Source: Selenomonas sp. F0473
GTDB lineage: Bacteria > Bacillota > Negativicutes > Selenomonadales > Selenomonadaceae
Length of the DNA stretch: 64,000 nucleotides
Reading direction: 5' to 3'
Assembly (NCBI RefSeq): GCF_000315545.1
Contig: NZ_JH992902.1
Coordinates: 469,280 to 533,279, forward strand
The position numbers and the translations under genes were made by a program. A model generated the notes under the pieces. That model worked only from the letters and a program-made list of their open reading frames with translations, made no database searches and was not told where the DNA came from. Below, piece after piece: positions 53,679 through 62,267 of this stretch. Each line of letters begins with the position of its first letter. The first letter of the stretch is position 1.

Positions 53679-54490
53679 CAGCTTCTCCCCAACGCGCGCG
53701 ACCGCTCCGTCGCGGCAATCACAGCCTCGATCAGCGCGGACCGCACATTCCGGCGCTCCATTACCCGCAGCCCTGCGGCCGTTGTCCCTGCCGGGCTCGT
53801 CACCGCCGCGCGCAGATCCGCGGGCGACGCCTTTCCCGCGAGCACCATCTGCGCTGCTCCGAGCACGGTCTGCGCCGCAAGGAGCGTGGCCGTCTCGCGC
53901 CCGAGCCCGGCGGCGACGCCGCCCTCGACGAGCGCCTCGATCACTAGAAACGCATAGGCGGGCCCGCTGCCCGAGAGGCCCGTCACCGCGTCGAGCGCCG
54001 TCTCGTCCACCTCTGCCGCACGCCCCGCCACACCCAGCAGCAGCGCGGCACGGTCGCGCTCTTCTGCGCCCGCATATCTGCCGCACGCATATGCGGACAT
54101 CCCGGCGCCCACGGCAAGCGGGGTGTTCGGCATCGCGCGTACGACGGGATGCTCCGGATACGCCTCTTCAAGCGCGGCGATAGTGAGCCCCGCCACAATC
54201 GAAAGCACGCACGCCCCGGCGCGCAGATGCCCGGCAGTTTCCCGCATCGCCGCGGGTGCCGCCGCGGGTTTCACCGCAAGAATAAGCACGTCAATATGGG
54301 GCAGAAAACGCTCTGCCCCAACCGCCGCATGGATACCGTAGATACGCGCCAGCGTTTCGCACCGCGCGGCCTTGTGCTCCGAGACGGAGATATGCCGCGC
54401 TGCGACAGCTCCGGACGCCGTCAGCCCTGCGATGATCGCCTCCGCCATCGCGCCGCCGCCGATGATGCCGATGTGCAAATCGTCACGCAT
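53678..54490 (-). CDS. proC: Pyrroline-5-carboxylate reductase
   Basis: Last step of proline synthesis, 270 residues. It starts MRDDLHIGIIGGGAMAEAI (Rossmann motif). Later blocks are VRAMPNTPLAVGAGMSAYA near residue 115 and the C-terminal AVTGLSGSGPAYAFL and VTSPAGTTAAGLRVME. ATG 54490 lies 6 nt after the sepF stop; a longer frame enters sepF. proC inside the division cluster is common in Firmicutes. Confidence 0.96.
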   Translation of the reverse strand: MRDDLHIGIIGGGAMAEAIIAGLTASGAVAARHISVSEHKAARCETLARIYGIHAAVGAERFLPHIDVLILAVKPAAAPAAMRETAGHLRAGACVLSIVAGLTIAALEEAYPEHPVVRAMPNTPLAVGAGMSAYACGRYAGAEERDRAALLLGVAGRAAEVDETALDAVTGLSGSGPAYAFLVIEALVEGGVAAGLGRETATLLAAQTVLGAAQMVLAGKASPADLRAAVTSPAGTTAAGLRVMERRNVRSALIEAVIAATERSRALGRS

Positions 54491-54495
54491 CGTAT

Positions 54496-54996
54496 TTACC
54501 GGTTCAGCCACGACATATCGTCTCCGAGCCGGTGCTCCTCCTCGGAATAACTGACGTTGACATTGCTCGGCGCACACAGGATGACATTATTGCTGATCTT
54601 CTTGATATCGCCGTTGAGCGCATATGTCGTCCCGCTGATGAAGTCGATGATGCGGTTGGCAACGCTCTTCTCCGTCTTTTCGAAGTTGAGCACGACGGGC
54701 TTCTTTTTTTGCAGATTCACCGCCACCTGCTGCGCGTCGTCGAACGTCTGCGGCTCAATGACGACAACGTTCATGCGGTATGCCGCAACCACGTTGTCGA
54801 TGGAGGAGGGGCCCGACGGAGAAAAGTCTGGAAACCCCGAGAGATTCGCTCCCGTCTCCGGCCGCCGGCCGCCGCGCGCACCGATGTCCGTTACGGTCGA
54901 GGAGCTTTTCTTCGCTTGCTCCCGCGCCTCGTTTTCCTCGCCCTCATCCTCGGATGTAATACCGATGGCCGTTGATATTTTCTTAAAGATACTCAC
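54496..54996 (-). CDS. sepF: Cell division protein SepF
   Basis: FtsZ-binding protein of 166 residues that shapes the septal ring. The N-terminal amphipathic helix MSIFKKISTAIGI anchors it to the membrane. A variable linker follows to about residue 70. The SepF domain then has VVVIEPQTFDDAQQVAVNL and the late FISGTTYALNGDIKKIS. GTG start at 54996. It is between yggS and proC as in Gram-positive bacteria. Confidence 0.96.
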   Translation of the reverse strand: MSIFKKISTAIGITSEDEGEENEAREQAKKSSSTVTDIGARGGRRPETGANLSGFPDFSPSGPSSIDNVVAAYRMNVVVIEPQTFDDAQQVAVNLQKKKPVVLNFEKTEKSVANRIIDFISGTTYALNGDIKKISNNVILCAPSNVNVSYSEEEHRLGDDMSWLNR

Positions 54997-55003
54997 TGAT
55001 CCG

Positions 55004-55726
55004 TCACACTCCTACGGTCTGATACTGACGTGCGCCAAAAATCCCGGTGCCGACGCGGACAAGGTTCGCGCCCTCCTCGACGGCGATAGCATAATCGTGC
55101 GTCATGCCCATCGAGAGATAACGGATGTCCGCCTTCGGCGGTTCCGTCTCCTTCGCCTCTTGAAACAACTCGTACATGTCTCTGAAAAGGGGGCGGCACC
55201 GCTCCACATCGTCATAATTCGGCGCAATACACATAAAACCCTGCAAGCGAACATGCGGGAGTCTGTCGACATCGGTCAGCAAGGCGCCCAAATCCTCGCG
55301 GTAAATGCCCGATTTAGAAACCTCGCGCGCGAGATTCACCTGTACGAGAATATTCTGCACCTTGCCGAATTTTTCCGCCGCCCGATCGATCTCCCGCGCG
55401 AGCCGCATGGAGTCCACCGAATGAATCAGATCGAATTGGCGCACGGCATGCTTCGCCTTGTTCGTCTGCAAATGCCCGATGAGGTGCCATTTGACCTCGC
55501 GTTCAAGGTTTTCCGCCTTATCGAGCGCTTCTTGGATACGGTTTTCGCCGATGTTCATGACCCCGTCGTCGATGGCCGTGCGCATCGCCTCGACGGGGTG
55601 ATTCTTCGTTACGGCGATCAGCTCCACAGGCGCATCCGGAGGCACATGCGTCCGGCGCGTACGCGCCGCGGCGATCTCCGCGCGCACGGACCGCAGGTGC
55701 TCGCGTATCATCATATCGTCGCTCAT
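55004..55726 (-). CDS. yggS: YggS family PLP homeostasis protein
   Basis: Single-domain PLP-binding barrel protein, 240 residues, that keeps free PLP and amino acid pools in balance. The PLP lysine is in VELIAVTKNHPVEAM near residue 40. IGENRIQEALDKAE and WHLIGHLQTNKAKHAV follow, with the late YLSMGMTHDYAIAVEEGANLVR. ATG 55726 overlaps the pgeF stop (ATGA). Confidence 0.96.
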   Translation of the reverse strand: MSDDMMIREHLRSVRAEIAAARTRRTHVPPDAPVELIAVTKNHPVEAMRTAIDDGVMNIGENRIQEALDKAENLEREVKWHLIGHLQTNKAKHAVRQFDLIHSVDSMRLAREIDRAAEKFGKVQNILVQVNLAREVSKSGIYREDLGALLTDVDRLPHVRLQGFMCIAPNYDDVERCRPLFRDMYELFQEAKETEPPKADIRYLSMGMTHDYAIAVEEGANLVRVGTGIFGARQYQTVGV

Positions 55727-56538
55727 CTCAGTTTCATCACCGCCGCCAACCTTCCCGTCCTGCCGCCGGAAGCGCGGTAGGAGTAAAACCATGTGCGCTC
55801 ACACGCAGTGCACGTATCGGCACAATCGATCTGATCTGCGGGAACGCCCGCCTCCGCAAGCTGAATCCGGTTCGCCGCCCAAAGATCGAGATGGATTTCT
55901 CCGTCCTTCTCCACGAGGATCTCCGCCGTATGATCCGGAAACGCGGCGCGGAATTTTTCGGCATCTGCGCCGCCCACCGTATAGCAAGCGGCACTGATCG
56001 ACGGTCCGATCCCCGCCAGCAAATCGCGGGGATCCGTGCCGAACTCCTCCGTCATCCGCGCCGCCGTCTTTGCCGCAATGCGCCGCAGCGTTCCCTCCCG
56101 TCCCGCATGAACGACGCCGCCGGCATGCCGTACGGGATCGTAGAGCAGCACGGGGACACAGTCGGCAAAGCAAAGCATAAGCGAAACGCCGCAGTCGTCC
56201 GTAATCAGCGCGTCCGCATCCGCAACCGCATCCGCATAGTCGCGCGCCCCGCGTCCCGCATCGCGGTGCGTCACGCGCACAATCTTTGTTCCGTGAACCT
56301 GCCGCACCGAGCAGATACGCGCTGGGTCAAGGCCGAGCGCATGCATGTACCGCACGCGGTTTTCCCACACATGTGCGGGATCGTCGCCGACGTGGAGCGC
56401 CATGTTGAGCGTATCGAACGGCGCCTCGCTCACGCCGCCCTGCCGCGCCGAGAACCCATGCGCCACCCTGTCCTCGGGGAAGATGTCGAGACGCCCGCTC
56501 CATAGATTATCGCGCACGCGCCGGAGTACAAAACTCAT
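55723..56538 (-). CDS. pgeF: Peptidoglycan editing factor PgeF (YfiH, laccase-domain)
   Basis: Cu/Zn purine-nucleoside-phosphorylase-fold protein of 271 residues; E. coli YfiH hydrolyses wrongly made UDP-MurNAc-L-Ser. Ligands are visible: the His in VRQVHGTKIVRV near residue 80, the Cys in LMLCFADCVPVLLYDP near 125, and the His in GVVHAGREGTLRRI near 143. The family usually has HAGWRG at the last site; here Trp-Arg is replaced by Arg-Glu. ATG 56538 overlaps the radical SAM stop. Confidence 0.93.
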   Translation of the reverse strand: MSFVLRRVRDNLWSGRLDIFPEDRVAHGFSARQGGVSEAPFDTLNMALHVGDDPAHVWENRVRYMHALGLDPARICSVRQVHGTKIVRVTHRDAGRGARDYADAVADADALITDDCGVSLMLCFADCVPVLLYDPVRHAGGVVHAGREGTLRRIAAKTAARMTEEFGTDPRDLLAGIGPSISAACYTVGGADAEKFRAAFPDHTAEILVEKDGEIHLDLWAANRIQLAEAGVPADQIDCADTCTACERTWFYSYRASGGRTGRLAAVMKLR

Positions 56539-58283
56539 GATACCTTCCTTTCCGCACTCCCACAGACGCCGCATCGCGTACAGCCGTCCGTACAGCGGGG
56601 CGTTTCCTTGAGTTCCCGCGCCCGCACGTATTCCTGCCGCAGATAGCGTTTGGTAAAGCCCATATCGAGATGTTCCCATGGAAGGAGATCGTCCTCCGCC
56701 CACGTGCGCGTCAGGTAAAAGTCCGGTGAAAGCCCCTCCGCCTTCATCTCCGGGACAAGATCCTTTGCCCCGCGCCGCCCCGCCGCCCGGATGAGCGCCT
56801 CCGAGAGGCGCCGATCCCCGCGCGCGAGAATGGCCTGGACGAGGGCCTCCTTCGGCGATTCAAAGTGCACGACGATCTTCCGATACCGCCGCAGGCTCGT
56901 CACGATCCGCTTCATAATCGCGTCCAGCCGTTTCTTATCCGCCATCGGCATCCACTGGAACGGCGTAAAAGGCTTCGGCACAAAGGGGTTCACGCTGAGC
57001 GTCAGCGTTCCTGCACAGCCTCTCTCATCCATGCGGTCCCGCAGGCGGACGGCAAGGTCGACGATCGCCTCGATATCGGCATCCTCCTCGAAGGGAAGCC
57101 CGACCATGATGTAGAGTTTAAAATTTGGAATATGTGCCGCCGCGCCGAGATCGACCGCCGTGAAGAGATGACGCTCTTCGATGCCCTTGTTGATCACCGC
57201 GCGCATCCGCGCGCTGCCCGCTTCGGGCGCGAGGGTCAGCGTCCGCATGCCGCTTGCCGCAAGGGATTCGACCAACGCGCGTGTGACCGAATCCGCACGG
57301 AACGACGCCACCGACATGGAAAGACCCGTCCCGATGATGGCGCGGCAGAGCGCATCGATCTCGGGATAGTCCGAAATCGCGGCGCCCATCAGTCCGATCT
57401 TTTTGCCGTAGGAAAGCGCCTCGCGTACCTGCGCTTCGATAACGGCAAGAGAACGATTGCGCGGACAGCGGAAACAGTAGCCCGCCATACAGAAGCGGCA
57501 GTGCCGGCCGCAGCCCCGCGCCGTCTCGACGAGGTAGAAATTGAACTCCGTATCGTCCGTGACGACGACCGTATGCGCGGGATAGGCGTCGAGATCGCGC
57601 ACCCACTGCCGCCGGACGACAGGCGGCGCGCCCGCTGCGGGAACGAGCGCCGTAAGCCGCCCGTCCGCCGCATAGGAGGGCGTATAGAGCGACGGCACAT
57701 AGATGCCAGGGACGCGTGCAAGACGCCGCAGGAGCGTCCGGCGATCCTCTCCCAGACGCAGGCCTTCGTGATAGGCATCCATGAAGGCGGCGACGGCCTC
57801 CTCCCCCTCGCCGATCACAAAGGCGTCGACAACGCCGGCAAGCGGCTCGGGGTTGAACGTCGCGCAGGGGCCGCCCGCAATGACGATGGGGTCCCGTGCG
57901 CCGCGCGCCGCCGCATGGGGATTCACGCGACTGAGCAGGAGCATCTTGACGAGATGAAAATAGTCCATCTCAAAGGAGACGATAAAACCGATGACGGCGA
58001 AGGAAGAAAGCGGCGTCTGGGTCTCCACGCTCATCATCGGCGTCCGGGTGCGCTCATAGCGCGGCAGTTCCGCCCTGTCGGGGAGAAAGACGCGTTCACA
58101 CGCGGTATCGCCGCGGCGGTTGAGGAGATCATAGATGATATGAAGGCCGAGGTTCGACATGCCGACGAAATAGGTGTTCGGATAGACGAGCGCAAAACGC
58201 GTGCGCCCGCCCGCCGGCCGCCGCGCGTATCCTCGCTCCTTTGCGAGCCGCGCGACGAGACCGCTCTTTAACCGATGATCCAC
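56535..58283 (-). CDS. TIGR03960-type B12-binding-like/radical SAM protein
   Basis: Radical SAM protein of 582 residues. The [4Fe-4S] motif C-x3-C-x2-C is in RGCGRHCRFCMAGYC near residue 270. The N-terminal part has the B12-binding-like region LVYPNTYFVGMSNLGLHII. The C-terminus carries another Cys group, PRCTDGCTRCGVC, just before the end. I propose the GTG at 58283, preceded by AGAGG; frames further upstream run into nrdR. The function of this family is unknown. In many Firmicutes it sits beside rplU; here it is next to nrdR and pgeF. Confidence 0.88.
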   Translation of the reverse strand: MDHRLKSGLVARLAKERGYARRPAGGRTRFALVYPNTYFVGMSNLGLHIIYDLLNRRGDTACERVFLPDRAELPRYERTRTPMMSVETQTPLSSFAVIGFIVSFEMDYFHLVKMLLLSRVNPHAAARGARDPIVIAGGPCATFNPEPLAGVVDAFVIGEGEEAVAAFMDAYHEGLRLGEDRRTLLRRLARVPGIYVPSLYTPSYAADGRLTALVPAAGAPPVVRRQWVRDLDAYPAHTVVVTDDTEFNFYLVETARGCGRHCRFCMAGYCFRCPRNRSLAVIEAQVREALSYGKKIGLMGAAISDYPEIDALCRAIIGTGLSMSVASFRADSVTRALVESLAASGMRTLTLAPEAGSARMRAVINKGIEERHLFTAVDLGAAAHIPNFKLYIMVGLPFEEDADIEAIVDLAVRLRDRMDERGCAGTLTLSVNPFVPKPFTPFQWMPMADKKRLDAIMKRIVTSLRRYRKIVVHFESPKEALVQAILARGDRRLSEALIRAAGRRGAKDLVPEMKAEGLSPDFYLTRTWAEDDLLPWEHLDMGFTKRYLRQEYVRARELKETPRCTDGCTRCGVCGSAERKVS

Positions 58284-58308
58284 GGCTCGCCTCTTCCTTT
58301 CACGTTTT

Positions 58309-58779
58309 TTACGATGTCTCCTTCCCCTTGTGGGCGCGCAGCGTTTCCAGTTCCTCGATGAAATTCGTGATATCGTCGAATTTCCGATAGACGGAGGCAA
58401 AGCGAATATAAGCGACCTCGTCGAAGTCCTTCAAACGCTGCATGACGATCTCGCCGATCTTTTCGGACGGCACTTCCGGTTCCGTCCGATTGCGGATCTC
58501 GCGCTCGATCTCCGCAACAAAGTTCGTAATCTGCTCCATCGAAATGTTCCGTTTATCGCAGGAACGGATGATGCCCGTCAGCAGCTTATCCCGGTTAAAC
58601 GGTTCGCGTCGGTTGTCGCGCTTAACGACCATGAGCGGCAGTTTTTCCACGACCTCGTAGGTGGTAAACCGCCGCCCGCAGGAACCGCACTCGCGGCGGC
58701 GGCGAATGGTCGTACCGTCGTCGGCGGCGCGGGAATCAATGACTCGGCTGTCCGGCCGTTTACAAAAGGGGCATTTCAT
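58309..58779 (-). CDS. nrdR: Transcriptional repressor NrdR
   Basis: Repressor of ribonucleotide reductase genes, 156 residues. The zinc ribbon is MKCPFCKRPDSRVID with CGSCGRRF near residue 31. The ATP-cone domain follows (VVKRDNRREPFNRDKLLTGI). ATG 58779 is the family start; an ATG three codons earlier is too close to the ribosome binding site. It lies between rodZ and the radical SAM gene. Confidence 0.97.
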   Translation of the reverse strand: MKCPFCKRPDSRVIDSRAADDGTTIRRRRECGSCGRRFTTYEVVEKLPLMVVKRDNRREPFNRDKLLTGIIRSCDKRNISMEQITNFVAEIEREIRNRTEPEVPSEKIGEIVMQRLKDFDEVAYIRFASVYRKFDDITNFIEELETLRAHKGKETS

Positions 58780-58808
58780 CGGGCACATCCTTCCTCACGC
58801 GATACGTT

Positions 58809-59726
58809 TCACTGTCTATTTTTCGTGCGCTTCGAATCCTTGGCCGTCCCTTCCGCGCCGTTCTTCGCCCCCGCCGTCTTCGTCTCCTTCGCCGGCTCCG
58901 CCGCGGCGCTCGCCGACAGTGTGTCCTTCAGATCCTTTGTCGACCTTGTGAAACGGCGCTCCACGACTTCGCCTTCCGCCCCGAACTTGCCGAGGCGCCT
59001 GCCGTTCGCCGTCACCTCGAGGGCGCCCGCATTCCCCGCCCGGATGAAAACGGCTTCTTTGCCCTGCCAGTTCTCCGTCTTCCCCTGCTCCAGCATGCCC
59101 TCAAAGACGGTATTTCCGTCCGTCTGCACCTCCGCCCAGCAGGGCGCGCCGACGCGTACGCTGACACGTACGTCCTGCGAATTCGCGGCGTCGGCGCCGC
59201 GCGCTTCGTCGGAGGCATCCGCCTCGGCCGCGACCGCAGCGGCCGCGGGCTTCTCTGCCTGCACAGGCGGCGCGCTTGCCGCCTCCTGCCGCGGCGTATT
59301 GATATACGAGAGGAGCGCCATACCGCCGCCGACAACGGCGACAAGAACGATGATGCCCGCGGCGAGTTTGCCAAAGATCCCGGCATAGGAAGACCGTGTG
59401 CCGCCGATCGATATGTGGGAAAGCGATTCGTCCCCCACGCTGCTGAGGGAGATGCGCCGCGGCTTTTCCTCTACGGCCGGAGGCGGCGGCGGAGCGGCCA
59501 TGCCCTGCTCCTCGGCGAACTGCAGCGCAAGTTGCTCCGCATTGAGGCGCAGAAATGCCGCATAGTTGCGAACGAATCCCTTCGCGTAGACCATGCCGGG
59601 CAGCGCCTCGATATTGCCCTGTTCGATATATTGAATATAGAGCGCGCGGATGCTCGTGGCCCTTTCGATATCCGCGACGGTCATCCCCTGCTTCTCGCGC
59701 TCTTTTCGCAGGATGTCGCCAACCAT
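58809..59726 (-). CDS. rodZ: RodZ-like helix-turn-helix membrane protein
   Basis: Cell-shape protein of 305 residues. The cytoplasmic N-terminus is a helix-turn-helix (LRKEREKQGMTVADIERATS) that in RodZ binds MreB. A proline run (about 77-83) and one membrane segment (about 119-140) follow. The outer part has an Ala-rich linker and a DUF4115-type domain with CWAEVQTDGNTVFEGML. The tail is Lys/Ala-rich. It has its own promoter; nrdR follows in the same direction. Confidence 0.9.
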   Translation of the reverse strand: MVGDILRKEREKQGMTVADIERATSIRALYIQYIEQGNIEALPGMVYAKGFVRNYAAFLRLNAEQLALQFAEEQGMAAPPPPPAVEEKPRRISLSSVGDESLSHISIGGTRSSYAGIFGKLAAGIIVLVAVVGGGMALLSYINTPRQEAASAPPVQAEKPAAAAVAAEADASDEARGADAANSQDVRVSVRVGAPCWAEVQTDGNTVFEGMLEQGKTENWQGKEAVFIRAGNAGALEVTANGRRLGKFGAEGEVVERRFTRSTKDLKDTLSASAAAEPAKETKTAGAKNGAEGTAKDSKRTKNRQ

Positions 59727-59782
59727 GAAATCCCCTCCCGAATCACTGTCACTTTCGGAATATACATCGATTTATAATATCA

Positions 59783-59811
59783 ATTATACATGAAGTATCC
59801 TATAAAGACAA
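59783..59811 (-). promoter_or_regulatory. Promoter of rodZ-nrdR operon
   Basis: Minus strand TTGTCT (59811-59806), 17-nt spacer, TATAAT (59788-59783), about 57 nt before the rodZ start. Confidence 0.75.
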
Positions 59812-59819
59812 ATATTTCA

Positions 59820-60962
59820 CTAAAGTTCTTCGGCAATTGCCGCGAGAGTCTCGGCAAAGCGCAGAACGTCCTCCCGATCGGTATGCCGCCCGAGGCTCGC
59901 GCGGATGCAGGTGCGCGCCGTGTCGTCCGAACACCCCATCGCACGCAGAACATGCGACGCATGCACGGCTCCCGCGCTGCACGCGCTCCCCGCCGACACA
60001 GCAAAGCCCGCAAGATCGAGGCGAATCAGGAGCGTATCCTGCGCAACGCCCTCAATACCGAAATTCAAGATCCCTGCGAGGCGGTTGTCCCGGCCTCCAT
60101 GGAAAGAAATCCCCCGGATCGAACCGATGCGCGCGCGCAGGAGATCCGTATAGGCACGCAGCCGCTCCTCCTCCGCGCGCTGTTCCGCCCGCGCGATCTC
60201 CGCCGCACGTCCGCAGGCGACAATCCCCGCGGTATTTTCAGTCCCCGCGCGCATATCCCGCTCCTGTGCGCCGCCGTGCAGCAGCGGCACAATCGCCGTT
60301 CCGCGCCGCACATAGAGCGCGCCGACACCCTTTGCCCCGTAGAATTTATGTGCCGAAAGAGAGAGCGCATCGACCCCCAACGCATTCACATCAAGGGGAA
60401 TATGTCCCGCCGCCTGCACCGCATCCGTATGAAACGGAATGTCCCGTCCACGCAGCAACGCACCGATCTCCGCAATCGGCTGAATGGTCCCCACTTCGTT
60501 GTTGGCGGTCATGACGGAGACAAGCACCGTATCCTTCCGCAGCGCAGCCTCTACCGCTGCCGGCGCAACGCGCCCGGCCGTATCGACGGGCAAATAGGTC
60601 ACTGTGAAGCCGCGCGTCTCTAGATCGCGACAGGTTTCCAGCACCGCGTGATGCTCGACGGACGACGTGACGATGTGCGCGCCGCGCCCCGCCGCGCGTC
60701 CGGCCTCCGCGATACCGCGCAGAGCCCAGTTGTCACTCTCCGTACCGCCGCTCGTAAAGAAAATCTCCTCCGGCAGCGCTCCAACGAGCGCGGCCACCTG
60801 GGCGCGCGCATGCGAAATACCTCGCCGGGCCTCCCTCCCAAAACCGTGAACACTCGACGGATTGCCGTAAATATCCGTCATGTAGGGGCACATGGCCTCG
60901 TACGCACGCGCATCGAGCGGGGTGGTCGCCGCATAATCCAGATAGACAAACCGACCGCTCAT
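59820..60962 (-). CDS. Cysteine desulfurase (NifS/IscS family)
   Basis: PLP enzyme that releases sulfur from cysteine for Fe-S clusters or tRNA thiolation, 380 residues. It starts MSGRFVYLDYAATTPLDARA. ALSLSAHKFYGAKGVGALYV near residue 200 holds the PLP lysine, and the catalytic Cys is in SAGSACSAGAVHASHVL near residue 325. ATG 60962 overlaps the Rrf2 stop (ATGA), a strong functional link. No IscU scaffold gene follows, so the sulfur acceptor is elsewhere. Confidence 0.94.
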   Translation of the reverse strand: MSGRFVYLDYAATTPLDARAYEAMCPYMTDIYGNPSSVHGFGREARRGISHARAQVAALVGALPEEIFFTSGGTESDNWALRGIAEAGRAAGRGAHIVTSSVEHHAVLETCRDLETRGFTVTYLPVDTAGRVAPAAVEAALRKDTVLVSVMTANNEVGTIQPIAEIGALLRGRDIPFHTDAVQAAGHIPLDVNALGVDALSLSAHKFYGAKGVGALYVRRGTAIVPLLHGGAQERDMRAGTENTAGIVACGRAAEIARAEQRAEEERLRAYTDLLRARIGSIRGISFHGGRDNRLAGILNFGIEGVAQDTLLIRLDLAGFAVSAGSACSAGAVHASHVLRAMGCSDDTARTCIRASLGRHTDREDVLRFAETLAAIAEEL

Positions 60963-61402
60963 TGATTGCACCCCATATGCGGATGATCCCCGCGGAGAAG
61001 ACGGGCGAGCGAAATATTGTTCAGCACGGAATTAATGCCGGCGCATACCTCTTCCCAAATTTGACGCGTTACGCAGTCGGCTGCGCGCACGCAGCTCTGA
61101 TCGTCGGCCTCCGCATCCGTCAGCAGACAGTCGACGAGCGCGATGGGCCCCTCCACCGCCGTGATGATCTGTCCGATCGTCACCTCTTCGGGCGGCCGCG
61201 CAAGCGTATATCCGCCTTGTGCGCCGCGCACGCTTTCCACAAGCCCCGCGCGCCTCAGACGGGCCATGAGCTGCTCGAGATAGTTCTCCGATATGCCCTG
61301 CGATTCCGCAATCGCCCTGAGCGACACAACGCCCTCCCCGTAATGCAGGGCGAGTTCGTAGAGCGCCGTGACGCTGTACCGCCCCTTTGTCGAAAGTTTC
61401 AT
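60959..61402 (-). CDS. Rrf2 family transcriptional regulator (IscR-like)
   Basis: Regulator of 147 residues. The winged helix starts MKLSTKGRYSVTALYELAL and includes ESQGISENYLEQLMARLRRAGL. Three cysteines follow in VDCLLTDAEADDQSCVRAADC (residues about 92-112), the IscR-like cluster site. It is coupled to cysteine desulfurase, so it probably senses Fe-S status and controls its own operon. ATG 61402 has GGGAGA upstream. Confidence 0.92.
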   Translation of the reverse strand: MKLSTKGRYSVTALYELALHYGEGVVSLRAIAESQGISENYLEQLMARLRRAGLVESVRGAQGGYTLARPPEEVTIGQIITAVEGPIALVDCLLTDAEADDQSCVRAADCVTRQIWEEVCAGINSVLNNISLARLLRGDHPHMGCNQ

Positions 61403-61476
61403 GTAGATATCTCCCGAAAGCATAGACAATGGTTTTATGCTTCCCGATTATTTTATACGGTATCTATATCGCTTCA
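61403..61476 (-). promoter_or_regulatory. Leader of the Rrf2 operon with dyad and hairpin
   Basis: Downstream of the -10 is an imperfect dyad CCGTATAAAATAATCGG (minus strand), a candidate operator for Rrf2 autoregulation. It is followed by an AAGCATA...TATGCTT hairpin just before the ribosome binding site. Confidence 0.4.
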
Positions 61477-61505
61477 ATTATAAATGAGACGATAAGCGCT
61501 GTCAA
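61477..61505 (-). promoter_or_regulatory. Promoter of Rrf2-cysteine desulfurase operon
   Basis: Minus strand TTGACA (61505-61500), 17-nt spacer, TATAAT (61482-61477): full consensus. Such a strong promoter suits a negatively controlled operon. Confidence 0.88.
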
Positions 61506-61509
61506 AGAA

Positions 61510-61962
61510 CTAGGCCCCCGTCGAACCGAATCCCCCCGTCCGCGCGGCGCCGTAACCCGCCGTGTCGCCGTCCACGGTAAGGTAGCTTGTAAAGATCCCC
61601 TGCGCGACGCGCTCGCCCGCCGCAATATGTACGGGCGCATGCCCATAGTTAAAGACGGGGATGAGGATGTGTCCCTCGTTCTCCGCGTTCCCATAATAAT
61701 CCGCGTCAATGACGCCGACGCCGTTCATCAGCATGAGATGCTTCTTGAACGCCGCGCTCGAACGGATGTAGATGAGCAGCACCTCGTCCGCCCGCATATA
61801 GGCTTTGACCCCCGTCGGCACGAGTTTCCCCTCGCCCGGTGCGATATCGACCGCCTCCGCCGCCGCAAAGTCGTAGCCCGTGCTCGCCCCCGTCTTGCGC
61901 TCCGGCAGGTGAACGTCGCCGCCCCGGTAGATCGTGACGATCTCAAACCCGCGTGTCTTCAT
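61510..61962 (-). CDS. dut: dUTP diphosphatase
   Basis: Trimeric dUTPase, 150 residues, that hydrolyses dUTP to dUMP. The five motifs are visible: ASTGYDFAAAEAVDIAPG, IRSSAAF, NGVGVIDADYYG, AAGERVAQGIF and the C-terminal GFGSTG. In motif 2 the common RSG/RSS form is RSSAAF. It follows the hfq terminator on the same strand, with GGAGG before the ATG. Confidence 0.94.
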   Translation of the reverse strand: MKTRGFEIVTIYRGGDVHLPERKTGASTGYDFAAAEAVDIAPGEGKLVPTGVKAYMRADEVLLIYIRSSAAFKKHLMLMNGVGVIDADYYGNAENEGHILIPVFNYGHAPVHIAAGERVAQGIFTSYLTVDGDTAGYGAARTGGFGSTGA

Positions 61963-61976
61963 ACCTTCCCTCCAAA

Positions 61977-62015
61977 CAAAAAGCTGCCGCGCCGAATCGT
62001 CCCATTCGGTGCAGC
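61977..62015 (-). terminator. Terminator after hfq
   Basis: Minus strand GCTGC(A)CCGAAT-GGGACG-ATTCGG(CGC)GGCAGC followed by TTTTTG, between hfq and dut. dut would then depend on readthrough or a promoter I could not identify. Confidence 0.85.
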
Positions 62016-62039
62016 AACGTCGCTTTTCTCTTCTTTCAA

Positions 62040-62267
62040 CTACTCGATCGGCACCTTCACGGTTGTGGCCGGCGTAACGGTGGAAATCGCATGCTTATAG
62101 ATCATCTGCTGTTTCCCCATGCTGTCAATCATGACGATGAAGTTGTCAAACCCCTTAACCGTTCCCTTGATCTGAAATCCGTTGACCAAGTGGATGGTCA
62201 CGGCGGTGCCGTCCTTTCTCACCTGATTGAGGAAGCCGTCCTGCAAATTGATGATTTTCGCCGTCAT
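62040..62267 (-). CDS. hfq: RNA chaperone Hfq
   Basis: Sm-like RNA chaperone, 75 residues. The Sm1 region is [20 protein letters not shown] with [19 protein letters not shown]. The Sm2 signature is [12 protein letters not shown], where the usual YKHA is intact. ATG 62267 overlaps the miaA stop (ATGA), the conserved miaA-hfq order. Confidence 0.98.
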   Translation of the reverse strand: MTAKIINLQDGFLNQVRKDGTAVTIHLVNGFQIKGTVKGFDNFIVMIDSMGKQQMIYKHAISTVTPATTVKVPIE

